Assembly: GCF_018131005.1 (NCBI RefSeq)
Contig: NZ_JAFCJK010000013.1
Location: 62,001-126,000 of the forward strand
DNA length: 64,000 nucleotides
Direction: 5' to 3'
From: Bradyrhizobium lablabi
Lineage (GTDB): Bacteria > Pseudomonadota > Alphaproteobacteria > Rhizobiales > Xanthobacteraceae
A program made the position numbers and the translations under genes. The notes beneath the pieces were generated by a model. It was not told the origin of the DNA. It searched no databases and saw only the letters and a program-made list of their open reading frames with translations. Below, piece by piece: positions 34,922 through 43,353 of the stretch; within the stretch, counting starts at the first letter, position 1; every line of letters begins with the position of its first letter.

Positions 34922-36349
34922 ATGACCGACTCGTCCATCGTCACCCGCTTCGCCCCCTCGCCGACCGGGTTCCTCCATATCGGAGGTGCCCGCACCGCGC
35001 TATTCAACTGGCTGTACGCCAGGAAGCGCGGCGGCAAGATGCTGCTTAGAATCGAGGACACCGACCGCGAGCGCTCGACCAGGGAAGCCATCGATGCGAT
35101 TCTGGACGGACTGAAGTGGCTCGAACTCGATTGGGACGGCGACGTCATCTACCAATATAGTCGCGCCGCCCGCCATCGCGAGGTCGCCGAGAGCCTGCTC
35201 GCGGCAGGACGGGCCTATCGCTGTTATGCGACACCCGAGGAGCTCGCCGCGATGCGCGAGAAGGCGCGCGCCGAGGGCCGGACCCGCCTCTATGACGGAA
35301 TGTGGCGCGATCGCGATTCCGCCGCCGCGCCCGCCGGCATGAAACCGACCATCCGTCTCAAGGCGCCGCTGACCGGCGAGACCGTGATCGAGGATCAGGT
35401 TCAGGGCCGCGTGGTGTGGCAGAACGAGAACCTCGACGATCTCGTGCTGCTGCGCAGCGACGGCACCCCGACCTACATGCTCGCGGTCGTCGTCGACGAT
35501 CACGATATGGGCGTCACCCATGTGATCCGCGGCGACGACCACCTGATCAACGCGGCGCGCCAAAAGCAGATCTACGAAGCGTTGGATTGGAACATTCCAA
35601 ACATGTCTCACATCCCGCTGATCCACGGTCCCGACGGCTCGAAGCTATCGAAGCGCCATGGCGCGCTCGGCGTCGACGCCTATCGCGCCATGGGTTATCT
35701 GCCCGCCGCAATGCGCAACTACCTGGTACGGCTTGGCTGGAGCCATGGCGACCAGGAGATCTTCTCGACCGAGGAGATGATCGATGCCTTCGATCTGCCG
35801 GCGATCGGACGCTCGGCGGCGCGGTTCGATTTTGCCAAGCTCGAGAACCTCAACGGCCACTACATCCGCCACAGCGACGATCAATCCCTCGTGATCCAGT
35901 TCGAGAATGTGCTCGACTACGTCCCAGAGGGCGCGACGCTCAAGGCCAAGCTCAACGACACCACGCGCGCACAACTGCTGCGGGCGATGCCGAACCTGAA
36001 GGAGCGCGCCAAGACGCTGATCGAGCTGATCGGCGGCGCCTATTTCATCTTCGCCGACCGCCCGCTCGAACTCGACCCAAAGGCAGCCGCGCTGCTGACA
36101 CCGGAAACGCGCGCGCTGATCGGCAGGCTGCGCACAGCGCTCGAAGCGGTGAATGACTGGAATGCGGAAACCACTGAAACCGCCATGCGGAATTTCGCCG
36201 AGCAGAACAATTTGAAGCTCGGTGCCGTCGCGCAGCCGCTGCGGGTAGCGTTGACAGGACGCACAACGTCGCCGGGCATTTTCGACGTTCTGGCCGTGCT
36301 GGGGCGTCAGGAATGCCTTGCCCGCCTCGCCGACCAGGCGACGCCATAA
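34922..36349 (+). CDS. gltX: Glutamyl-tRNA synthetase
   Basis: This enzyme charges tRNA-Glu (and, in bacteria that rely on GatCAB, also tRNA-Gln). The 475-residue product starts MTDSSIVTRFAPSPTGFLHI, with the HIGH-like HIGGART. KMSKS is DGSKLSKRHGALGV. Length fits bacterial GluRS. The frame is open upstream by 50 codons, but similarity begins at the chosen ATG. It is followed 147 bases later by gltA, the usual rhizobial order. Confidence 0.96.
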   Translation: MTDSSIVTRFAPSPTGFLHIGGARTALFNWLYARKRGGKMLLRIEDTDRERSTREAIDAILDGLKWLELDWDGDVIYQYSRAARHREVAESLLAAGRAYRCYATPEELAAMREKARAEGRTRLYDGMWRDRDSAAAPAGMKPTIRLKAPLTGETVIEDQVQGRVVWQNENLDDLVLLRSDGTPTYMLAVVVDDHDMGVTHVIRGDDHLINAARQKQIYEALDWNIPNMSHIPLIHGPDGSKLSKRHGALGVDAYRAMGYLPAAMRNYLVRLGWSHGDQEIFSTEEMIDAFDLPAIGRSAARFDFAKLENLNGHYIRHSDDQSLVIQFENVLDYVPEGATLKAKLNDTTRAQLLRAMPNLKERAKTLIELIGGAYFIFADRPLELDPKAAALLTPETRALIGRLRTALEAVNDWNAETTETAMRNFAEQNNLKLGAVAQPLRVALTGRTTSPGIFDVLAVLGRQECLARLADQATP

Positions 36350-36496
36350 TCGTGGACGACCCATCCCAGGGTCTACCTTGCAGCGCACATTGCAATCGGC
36401 TAGGCATCACCCAATGTCTTCTAGACACGCCGCCCCACCATGCGCCGGCAGCCGGCCAAGGTCGGTTTTCGCAACGAATTCATCGGGGATTTCACG

Positions 36497-37801
36497 ATGG
36501 ACGCAAAATCCAGCAGCAAGACAGCCACGCTCACCATCGGCAACAAGACGTATGATTTCCCGATCCTGAGCGGCACGATCGGACCAGACGTCATCGACAT
36601 CGGCAAGCTCTACGGCCAGGCCGGGGTGTTCACCTACGATCCCGGCTTCACCTCGACCGGCAGCTGCCAGTCCAAGATCACCTACATCGACGGCGACGCC
36701 GGCGTCCTCGAGTATCGCGGCTACCCGATTGAGCAACTCGCCGAGCACGGCGACTTCCTGGAGACTTGTTACCTCCTGCTTTACGGGGAGCTTCCGACGC
36801 CGGCGCAGAAGAAGGACTTCGACTACCGAGTTACGCACCACACCATGGTGCATGAGCAGATGGCTCGCTTCTTCCAGGGGTTCCGCCGCGACGCCCATCC
36901 GATGGCGATCATGGTGGCGGCCGTCGGCGCGCTCGCCGCGTTCTATCACGACTCGACCGACATCAACGATCCGCAGCAGCGGATGATCGCCTCGATGCGG
37001 ATGATCGCCAAGATCCCGACGCTGGCCGCGATGGCCTACAAGTACACGGTCGGCCAGCCCTTCATCTATCCGAAGAACTCGCTTTCCTTTGCCGCGAACT
37101 TCCTCAACATGTGCTTCGCCGTGCCTTGCGAGGACTACAAGATCAATCCGGTGCTTGCCGACGCGCTCGACAAGATCTTCATCCTGCATGCCGATCACGA
37201 GCAGAACGCCTCGACCTCAACGGTACGCATCGCCGGCTCATCTGGCGCCAATCCGTTCGCTTGCATCGCGGCCGGCATCGCCTGCCTGTGGGGCCCGGCG
37301 CATGGCGGCGCCAACGAGGCCGCACTTAATATGCTCTACGGCATCGGCAAGGTCGAAAACATTCCGGACTTCATCGCCAAGGTGAAAGATAAGAACAGCG
37401 AAGTACGCCTGATGGGCTTCGGCCATCGCGTCTACAAGAACTACGATCCGCGCGCCAAGATCATGCAAAAGATGTGTCACGCCGTGCTCAAGGAGACCGG
37501 TCACGGCGACGATCCGATGCTGAAAGTCGCAATGGAGCTGGAAAAGATCGCGCTCAACGACCCGTACTTTATCGAGCGTAAGCTGTACCCGAACGTCGAC
37601 TTCTACTCGGGCATCACGCTGAAGGCGATGGGCTTCCCGGTCTCGATGTTCACCGTGCTGTTCGCGGTTGCCCGCTGCGTCGGCTGGATCAGCCAGTGGA
37701 GCGAGATGATCGAGGATCCGCAGCAGAAGATCGGCCGTCCGCGCCAGCTCTACACCGGCGTCGGCCGCCGCGACTACATTCAGATCGACAATCGCAAATA
37801 A
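36497..37801 (+). CDS. gltA: Citrate synthase
   Basis: GltA condenses acetyl-CoA and oxaloacetate, the first TCA-cycle step. The 434-residue product (MDAKSSSKTATLTIGNKTYD) shows the catalytic regions ILHADHEQNASTSTVR, GPAHGGANEAAL and FGHRVYKNYDPRAKIM. It belongs to the hexameric, NADH-sensitive type I class by length. The ATG at 36497 gives the family N-terminus; an upstream ATG at 36440 adds unrelated codons. A strong terminator follows. Confidence 0.97.
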   Translation: MDAKSSSKTATLTIGNKTYDFPILSGTIGPDVIDIGKLYGQAGVFTYDPGFTSTGSCQSKITYIDGDAGVLEYRGYPIEQLAEHGDFLETCYLLLYGELPTPAQKKDFDYRVTHHTMVHEQMARFFQGFRRDAHPMAIMVAAVGALAAFYHDSTDINDPQQRMIASMRMIAKIPTLAAMAYKYTVGQPFIYPKNSLSFAANFLNMCFAVPCEDYKINPVLADALDKIFILHADHEQNASTSTVRIAGSSGANPFACIAAGIACLWGPAHGGANEAALNMLYGIGKVENIPDFIAKVKDKNSEVRLMGFGHRVYKNYDPRAKIMQKMCHAVLKETGHGDDPMLKVAMELEKIALNDPYFIERKLYPNVDFYSGITLKAMGFPVSMFTVLFAVARCVGWISQWSEMIEDPQQKIGRPRQLYTGVGRRDYIQIDNRK

Positions 37802-37829
37802 CAGGCGGACGCGGCCGACGAACCAACCG

Positions 37830-37869
37830 ATCTCGCCCCAGGATCAGACATCTTTGGGCGAGATTTTTT
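37830..37869 (+). terminator. Intrinsic terminator of gltA
   Basis: A 9-bp stem ATCTCGCCC (37830-37838) pairs with GGGCGAGAT (37856-37864) and is followed by a run of T to 37869. It lies 29 bases after the gltA stop, a textbook Rho-independent terminator. Confidence 0.9.
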
Positions 37870-37916
37870 GTGGCGCCTGCTCGATCTGGCTCACGCGGGA
37901 GGGAGCCCACATCCTG

Positions 37917-38033
37917 ACAGGAAGCCGCGTGTGCGGAGATATGGCCTATCAGGTTGACGCCGATCCAGTTCCCGTCGTCCATTGCCATTGCGCCAGCTGC
38001 CGGAAGGCCCATGGGCCCACAAACGCGAATTGA
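37917..38033 (+). pseudogene. Truncated GFA-family (glutathione-dependent formaldehyde-activating-like) gene fragment
   Basis: In one frame the stretch reads TGSRVCGDMAYQVDADPVPV, then VHCHCASCRKAHGP and a stop at 38031-38033. CxxCxxCRKxHG with the preceding VCGxxxYxV is the zinc-binding N-terminal third of the GFA/CENP-V family, whose members are about 130 residues. The rest of the protein is missing, so this is a remnant. It ends directly against the lpxB stop. No ribosome site or upstream start is convincing. Confidence 0.7.
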
Positions 38034-39221
38034 CTAACCGGAGCGCCGGCCGATGGTCGACAGCACGATGTCGGCAGCGCGGACACTCGGCGGCTGACTG
38101 CCGGTGGACATCTTCGCATCCAGTGTCGCGAACGCTTCGAGCTGCCGCCGCCGCTCGGGCGTATCCGCCAGCACCTTGCCGAGCGCCTGTGCGAGATTAT
38201 CTGGCGTACAGCCCTCCTGCAGGAATTCCGGAATCACCTCCCCGCCGATCACGAGATTGGCGAGGATCACCGACTGCAACTTGACCGCCCGACGCAGAAT
38301 GAAAGCCTCGATCGGCGCCATCCGATAGGCGGTCACCATGGGTACGCCGGCAAGCGCTAGCTCCAGCGTCACGGTGCCGGACTTGGCGAGCGCCGCGCGC
38401 GCGATCCGGAATGCGGCGCGCTTTTCGGCCTCGCCGAGCACGATCCGCGGTTGCACCGGCCAAGCCTTGACGCCCTCACGGACAGCCACCTCCAGATGCG
38501 GCATGGTCGGCAGAACCGGCTCGAAGGCTGCGCCATCCCTTTGCAGGCGACCAAGGGCGTCGCCGAACACCGTTATATGGTGCCGCACCTCGCTACGCCG
38601 GCTTCCTGGCAACACCAGCAGCACGGGCCGCGCCCCCTCACGCAGCTTGCGTTCGTCCTCGTTGGGTCGAAGCGTCCCGAGTTGCTCGGTGAGAGGATGG
38701 CCGACATAGCTGCAGGGTGGGCCGTGCAAGCGCTGATATGCCTCGGGCTCGAACGGCAGCAGCGCCAGCACGTGATCGATATAGCGCAGCATGGCGCGGG
38801 CGCGGCCCGGCCGCCAGGCCCAGACGGAGGGCGAAACGTAATCGACGATCGGTATTTGCGGGTTGCGCCGGCGGACGTTGCGTGCCACGCGATGGGTGAA
38901 GTCGGGACTGTCGATGATGACGAGCACGTCGGGTTTTGCATCGATGACCGCGTCCGCCGTCTCGCGGATCAGCCGCAGGATTTTCGGCAACTGCTTCACG
39001 ACCGAAGCAAGGCCGATGATTGAGAGCTCCTCGATCGGAAACCGCGATGCGAGGCCCTCGTGCACCATGGCGCGGCCGCCGACGCCTTCGAAACGAACCG
39101 AGTCGCCCAGGCGCTGGCGCAAGACCTTCATCAGCTCGGCGCCGAGCTGGTCGCCTGATTCCTCGGTAGCGATCAGAAATATCTTCCGCTCCGTCGTGCC
39201 ATTCGGAGGAAACATCGTCAC
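38034..39221 (-). CDS. lpxB: Lipid-A-disaccharide synthase
   Basis: LpxB joins UDP-2,3-diacylglucosamine to lipid X in the cytoplasm, making the lipid A disaccharide. The 395-residue product contains IATEESGDQLGAELMKVL, FEGVGGRAMVHEGL, YVSPSVWAWRPGRA and CSYVGHPLTEQL, all LpxB signatures. The start is GTG at 39221, overlapping the lpxI stop by three bases (GTGA); an ATG two codons in is possible. It is the last gene of the lipid A operon here. Confidence 0.95.
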   Translation of the reverse strand: MTMFPPNGTTERKIFLIATEESGDQLGAELMKVLRQRLGDSVRFEGVGGRAMVHEGLASRFPIEELSIIGLASVVKQLPKILRLIRETADAVIDAKPDVLVIIDSPDFTHRVARNVRRRNPQIPIVDYVSPSVWAWRPGRARAMLRYIDHVLALLPFEPEAYQRLHGPPCSYVGHPLTEQLGTLRPNEDERKLREGARPVLLVLPGSRRSEVRHHITVFGDALGRLQRDGAAFEPVLPTMPHLEVAVREGVKAWPVQPRIVLGEAEKRAAFRIARAALAKSGTVTLELALAGVPMVTAYRMAPIEAFILRRAVKLQSVILANLVIGGEVIPEFLQEGCTPDNLAQALGKVLADTPERRRQLEAFATLDAKMSTGSQPPSVRAADIVLSTIGRRSG

Positions 39222-40075
39222 GCGGGCAGGCCCTGGATGAACAGGCCGGCCCTGTCGGCCGCCTCGATCATGCCCTGCGAGTCGGCCGCGATCGTGTTGC
39301 CGGCGACCACCGCGATGCCGGCGAGCCCGGCCTTCGCCGCACTCTCGACCGTGCGCGGCCCGATGGTCGGCAGATCATAGCGCAGATCCTGCCCGCGCTT
39401 CGGGGCCTTGACCAGCACGCCGCGGCCGGCGGCGGCGCGGATCCGGCGGTCGGCGCGCAGCCGCGCGACGCGCGCAAGCAAGCCGTCGGTGCCTTCGATA
39501 TCCTCGACTGCCACGACGTGCCGATCGATCACGACAGCGGCCTGGCCGATATCGAACGGACCAAGCGCCTCTAGCACGCCGCGTCCCCGCGCGATGTCGG
39601 CAAGCGCGCCGCCGTCGGGCATTGCGCGTGTGACGGTGCCCTCCGGCATCAGGAGATCGGGAGCAACGTCCTTGATTCCAATCAAGCGGAACCCCTGCTG
39701 CTCGAAGATGCGGCCGACGCTCGATAGCAAGTGATCGTCGCCGCCGCGAAATGCGCGCACGACCTGGCCCAGCACACGCAGCGTGCCCCAGTCTATCCGA
39801 ATCTCCGAAAGCGCCGGACGGATCAGCGTGCCGATGAAGACCAGGTCGCGGCAGCCCTCTTCGCGGAACAGCCGCGTCGCACGCCCGGCCTGGCCGACTG
39901 AGATCCAGCGATGACGAAAGCGCTCTACGCGCGCAGGATCGCATGCGCCGCGCAACGCGAACAACACCGGCGTGATGCCGCGCGCGACCAGCGAGTCCGC
40001 CACCGCAAATGGCATCGCGCCGCCGCCGGCGATCACACCGACAGGTGAGGAGATCGAAGGCGCCGGTGACGTCAT
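39218..40075 (-). CDS. lpxI: UDP-2,3-diacylglucosamine pyrophosphatase LpxI
   Basis: LpxI cleaves UDP-2,3-diacylglucosamine to lipid X, replacing LpxH in alphaproteobacteria. The 285-residue product opens MTSPAPSISSPVGVIAGGGA. It shows GGDDHLLSSVGRIFE and GVLVKAPKRGQDLRYDLPTI, typical of the DUF1009 family. It sits between lpxA and lpxB, as in other alphaproteobacteria, with the 4-base overlap into lpxB indicating translational coupling. Confidence 0.94.
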   Translation of the reverse strand: MTSPAPSISSPVGVIAGGGAMPFAVADSLVARGITPVLFALRGACDPARVERFRHRWISVGQAGRATRLFREEGCRDLVFIGTLIRPALSEIRIDWGTLRVLGQVVRAFRGGDDHLLSSVGRIFEQQGFRLIGIKDVAPDLLMPEGTVTRAMPDGGALADIARGRGVLEALGPFDIGQAAVVIDRHVVAVEDIEGTDGLLARVARLRADRRIRAAAGRGVLVKAPKRGQDLRYDLPTIGPRTVESAAKAGLAGIAVVAGNTIAADSQGMIEAADRAGLFIQGLPA

Positions 40076-40093
40076 GCTGGGACCATCCCGCGC

Positions 40094-40888
40094 TCACCGT
40101 GTGTTGGCGGGAAGGCAGAGCGCGCGGTGCCTGCCGCCTTCGATGAAGGCGAGGATTTCCGCGATCGCGGGATCCTCGCCGGCAAGCGGCTGCACGGCGG
40201 TCAGACGCTCTGCGAAGACGCCGGGACCAAGGAACAACTTTTGATAGAACCCGCGCACCGTCGCGAGGCGCTGCCTGGTGAACTGGCGGCGCCTCATGCC
40301 CACGACGTTCAGACCTTCGAGGACGGCACGATGACCGTTAGCCAGCCCGAACGGGATCACGTCGCCCCGCACGCCGCAGACACCGCCGATCATGACCTGC
40401 GGGCCGATACGCGTGAACTGGTGTACCGCGGACAGGCCGCCGATATAGACAAAGTCGCCGATCTCGCAATGTCCCCCGAGAGTCGCGGAGGTGGCGAAGA
40501 TCACGCTGTTGCCGACCGTGCAGTCATGACCGACATGGCTGTTGTTCATAAAGTAGCCGCGATCGCCCACACGGGTTATGCCGCCGCCTTTGACGGTGCC
40601 GACATTCATTGTGACGCCTTCGCGGATCATACAGCCGGAGCCAATTTCAAGGCGCGTCGGCTCGCCCCGATAGCTGAGGTCCTGCGGCGGCCCGCCAAGC
40701 GCCGCAAACGGCGAGATGACACAGCCCGCGCCAATTCTAGTATGGCCGATGATCGTGACATGGGCGATCAACTTGCAGTCGTCGCCGATCACGACGTCGG
40801 GGCCGATGACGCAGTACGGGCCGATCTGCGTGCCCGCGCCGATCACGGCGCCATCTGCAATCCGCGCAGTAGGATCGATTATGCTCAT
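40094..40888 (-). CDS. lpxA: UDP-N-acetylglucosamine acyltransferase
   Basis: LpxA adds the first 3-hydroxyacyl chain to UDP-GlcNAc in lipid A synthesis. The 264-residue product (MSIIDPTARIADGAVIGAGT) is a left-handed beta-helix of hexapeptide repeats, with the catalytic-histidine region RGYFMNNSHVGHDCTVG. The C-terminal helical domain is complete. It is 18 bases upstream of lpxI. fabZ, its usual upstream neighbour, is 2 kb away behind an insertion. Confidence 0.95.
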   Translation of the reverse strand: MSIIDPTARIADGAVIGAGTQIGPYCVIGPDVVIGDDCKLIAHVTIIGHTRIGAGCVISPFAALGGPPQDLSYRGEPTRLEIGSGCMIREGVTMNVGTVKGGGITRVGDRGYFMNNSHVGHDCTVGNSVIFATSATLGGHCEIGDFVYIGGLSAVHQFTRIGPQVMIGGVCGVRGDVIPFGLANGHRAVLEGLNVVGMRRRQFTRQRLATVRGFYQKLFLGPGVFAERLTAVQPLAGEDPAIAEILAFIEGGRHRALCLPANTR

Positions 40889-41482
40889 GGAGGAACGGTC
40901 CGGAATTCGTTAATGGCGCCGAGTGCGCTAAATCGTCGGGTTTTCCGGTGGTTAGCCCGACTTTGCCTGATCTGTCCAGTGACGTAGCAGATCATCCAAG
41001 TCTTTGAAATTGCTTGGCTCGGCGTATAGGCCGCAGGCCGATCAAAATACCGCCAGTTCCTCTGAATCAGAGCGGACCACAAAGAATGTAGGACGTCCCC
41101 TTAGGGCGAACTTGATCAGCTCGAGCGTCCGCCGACGCTTATGGCTGCGCCGCCTGGGAGAGGCCGCGGCCGTTCGATGCCGGGGCTACTGCTACGACAA
41201 TCTGACGTGCGATAAGCGGTCGACGTGGAGGCAACGCGAGGTTGTGGTTGTCGCGAGACTTCAGTCAGAAATTCTTCCGGCGATGGAAACGATCAATCTC
41301 GCCGGTTCTGGCTTACAATGACCAACGCAATACCTGCGTCATTGCGCGCGATGTCGAAGGGTTACCGAATGAAGATACTCGCGCGACGGCCCGCCCTGTT
41401 GCGGCGGCGATATAGCCCTAGCCTTGCCCTTTGGCCCCCAGCATGACATACAAAAAGCTTAGATCTACGGGGGATATACGGC
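40889..41482. other. Gene-free stretch upstream of lpxA, left part of an insertion
   Basis: These 594 bases carry no convincing gene. Short plus-strand frames (for example around 41004-41320) give Arg-rich, unrecognised peptides such as RRLWLRRLGEAAAVRCRGYC. They could be decayed mobile-element text but match no transposase motif I can name. The lpxA promoter is expected near 40900-41000 if the operon is re-initiated here. Confidence 0.4.
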
Positions 41483-42241
41483 ATGCAAGCTGCCAATCTG
41501 GCGATGCTCGCGCGCAGAGTGTTTGATCGGTTCGGACTCGATATTGCTCGTCAGGATGCTCCCTTTTTAGAGCCTGAGTTTCGCGAATATTCGGCCATTT
41601 GCGCCCCATACACGATGGTTTCGCGCGAACGGCTATATGCGCAGTTCCAGGCGGTCAAATACGTCTCTGAACACGCTATTGCCGGGGATATCGTCGAGTG
41701 TGGCGTATGGCGCGGCGGCGTATCCATGCTAGGGGCCCTGGCCCTGCTGGCGCGCGCCGACACCACGCGCCAAATTTGGCTCTATGATACCTTCGCCGGC
41801 ATGGCCGAACCTGGCGCTGAAGACGTGTCCCCTTGGGACGGAAACAACGCAATGCGTCTATGGACGAAAAACCGAACGATGGAGCATAACGACTGGTGTT
41901 ATGCCTCGATCGATGAAGTCAGGCGCAACTTGCTGTCGACCCGCTACCCGGAGGATAGGCTTACATTTGTCAAGGGCGACGTCGCCGAGACCCTGTACGA
42001 ACAGGTTCCTGACAAGATCGCGGTGCTGCGGCTCGACACCGATTGGTACGCCTCGACGAAAATCGAGCTCGAAGTCCTGTTCCCGCGCCTTGCCAAGGGT
42101 GGCGTATTACTGGTGGATGATTATGGCGCATGGTCCGGCTGCAAGAAGGCTGTGGACGAATACATGGCCGCGCACAAGATTCCGCTAATGTTGCATCGGA
42201 CCGATTACACGGGTCGCAGCGCAATCAAACTAACCGACTAG
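41483..42241 (+). CDS. TylF/MycF-type O-methyltransferase
   Basis: This 252-residue protein shows the TylF family pattern: YVSEHAIAGDIVECGVWRGG (SAM-binding), IWLYDTFAGMAEP, and the metal-binding RLDTDWYASTKIELEVLFPR followed by VLLVDDYGAWSGCKKAVDEY. Members methylate sugar hydroxyls of macrolides and surface glycans. The start is preceded by GGGGGA. The gene is on the opposite strand to the lipid A genes and looks less GC-rich than they do. It could modify an O-antigen, exopolysaccharide or other glycan. Confidence 0.88.
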   Translation: MQAANLAMLARRVFDRFGLDIARQDAPFLEPEFREYSAICAPYTMVSRERLYAQFQAVKYVSEHAIAGDIVECGVWRGGVSMLGALALLARADTTRQIWLYDTFAGMAEPGAEDVSPWDGNNAMRLWTKNRTMEHNDWCYASIDEVRRNLLSTRYPEDRLTFVKGDVAETLYEQVPDKIAVLRLDTDWYASTKIELEVLFPRLAKGGVLLVDDYGAWSGCKKAVDEYMAAHKIPLMLHRTDYTGRSAIKLTD

Positions 42242-42548
42242 TTTCGCGAGCCCACGCCCTTACCAGCTAGAGCCCTTTTCGTTCCGATGGAATCGGAATG
42301 GGGCTCTAGATTCTTGTTTTGACGCGTTTTCTTCACGCGAACCGGTTTCCACTTCGCTCGAAAACGCTCTAGGGAAGGCGTGGCTTGGCCATGTTCGACG
42401 ACCAGTACGCGGACCTGCCTCCAGGTAACTCCCGACGGCAATTTCAGGTGATGCTGCACGGAAGGTCATGGACTTTCCGTCACTGCCGACGATCGCTGGA
42501 TGAATTTCCCTTCGTCGCATATCATAGACCGCCTGTTGCGATGAACGG
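42242..42548. repeat. Gene-free stretch with palindromic repeat, copy 4
   Basis: CTAGAGCCC (42267-42275) pairs with GGGCTCTAG (42301-42309), with an inner TTCCGAT/ATCGGAA hairpin (42282-42288 with 42292-42298). To its right, GCGAACCGGTTTCCACTTCGC (about 42337-42357) and GCTCTAG at 42366 repeat the ACCGGTTTCC core of the copies at 5117, 6230 and 23889. It lies between the methyltransferase and KTSC genes; no gene is seen in it. Confidence 0.65.
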
Positions 42549-42881
42549 ATGCACCCAACCATGGTCCGGGCCGCCGCGCTTATCTTCAGCCTGCTAGCCG
42601 CACCGATCAGCCCGGAGAGGATTGCCGTCGGGAGCGGCAACGCCGTGGATCTGGCAACGTACGAATGCCGCGACATCGATCGCACCACCATCGTCCAGCG
42701 CGTCTGTTACGACTCCGCGCAACGCGCCCTGCTGGTCGCCGTCAGAGGCACCTACCAGCAGTATTGCGGCGTACCCATGGAGACGTTCGATGCGTTGATG
42801 CACGCGCCGTCCATGGGATTGTTCGTGAACCGTGTGCTGCGGATCGCGGGCGCGGACGGCCGGTACGCCTGTCGCACGTAG
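42549..42881 (+). CDS. Exported KTSC-domain protein
   Basis: This 110-residue product has an N-terminal hydrophobic signal-like segment (MHPTMVRAAALIFSLLAAPI) and a KTSC-type core: CYDSAQRALLVAVRGTYQQY, CGVPMETFDALMHAPSMG, FVNRVLRI. In canonical KTSC domains the Tyr and Phe/Asn of these segments are conserved; function is unknown. Four Cys could form disulfides after export. It is convergent with fabZ, 13 bases apart. Confidence 0.75.
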   Translation: MHPTMVRAAALIFSLLAAPISPERIAVGSGNAVDLATYECRDIDRTTIVQRVCYDSAQRALLVAVRGTYQQYCGVPMETFDALMHAPSMGLFVNRVLRIAGADGRYACRT

Positions 42882-42894
42882 CCGCCGCTGCGCC

Positions 42895-43353
42895 TCAGTC
42901 AGTCAGCATCGCGCCGACATCCGCCTCGGCGACGATCTGCCCGTTGACCTTGGCGTCGCCGTGAAACCACCACATCGTCTTGCGGCGGCCGGTCCGGCGC
43001 ATGTGGTACTCGATGGTGTCACCGGGCAGCACGGGCTTGCGGAATTTGCATTTGTCGATGGTGAGGAAATACACCGCGCGCGGCTTCTCGGTGCCCTCGA
43101 CCGACTTGATGCCGATCACGCCTGCGGTCTGCGCCATCGCCTCGATCATCATCACGCCGGGATAGACCGGCCGTTCCGGGAAATGCCCGAGGAAGGGGGG
43201 CTCGTTGAAGGTCACGTTCTTGATGCCGATGCCGCTGTAGTCGGTACGGATGTTGATGACCCGGTCGATCAACAACATCGGATAGCGGTGCGGCAGCGTC
43301 TTCAGAATATCATTGATATCCACGAGTTCGAACTTGACCGGTGCCTCCTCCAT
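42895..43353 (-). CDS. fabZ: 3-hydroxyacyl-[ACP] dehydratase FabZ
   Basis: FabZ dehydrates 3-hydroxyacyl-ACP in fatty acid elongation and competes with LpxA/LpxD for the same substrate. The 152-residue hotdog-fold protein shows KTLPHRYPMLLIDRV, then the active-site histidine in PFLGHFPERPVYPGVMMIEA (with the catalytic Glu). The ATG at 43353 shares its A with the lpxD stop codon, so the two are translationally coupled. Confidence 0.95.
   Translation of the reverse strand: MEEAPVKFELVDINDILKTLPHRYPMLLIDRVINIRTDYSGIGIKNVTFNEPPFLGHFPERPVYPGVMMIEAMAQTAGVIGIKSVEGTEKPRAVYFLTIDKCKFRKPVLPGDTIEYHMRRTGRRKTMWWFHGDAKVNGQIVAEADVGAMLTD

Noticed and set aside
41004..41480. Possible transposase remnant
   Set aside because: Composition and short Arg-rich frames hint at decay, but no DDE, HTH or terminal repeat could be identified.
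42385..42597. 70-codon plus-strand frame before the KTSC gene
   Set aside because: No ribosome site, no recognisable core, and overlaps the KTSC start in another frame.
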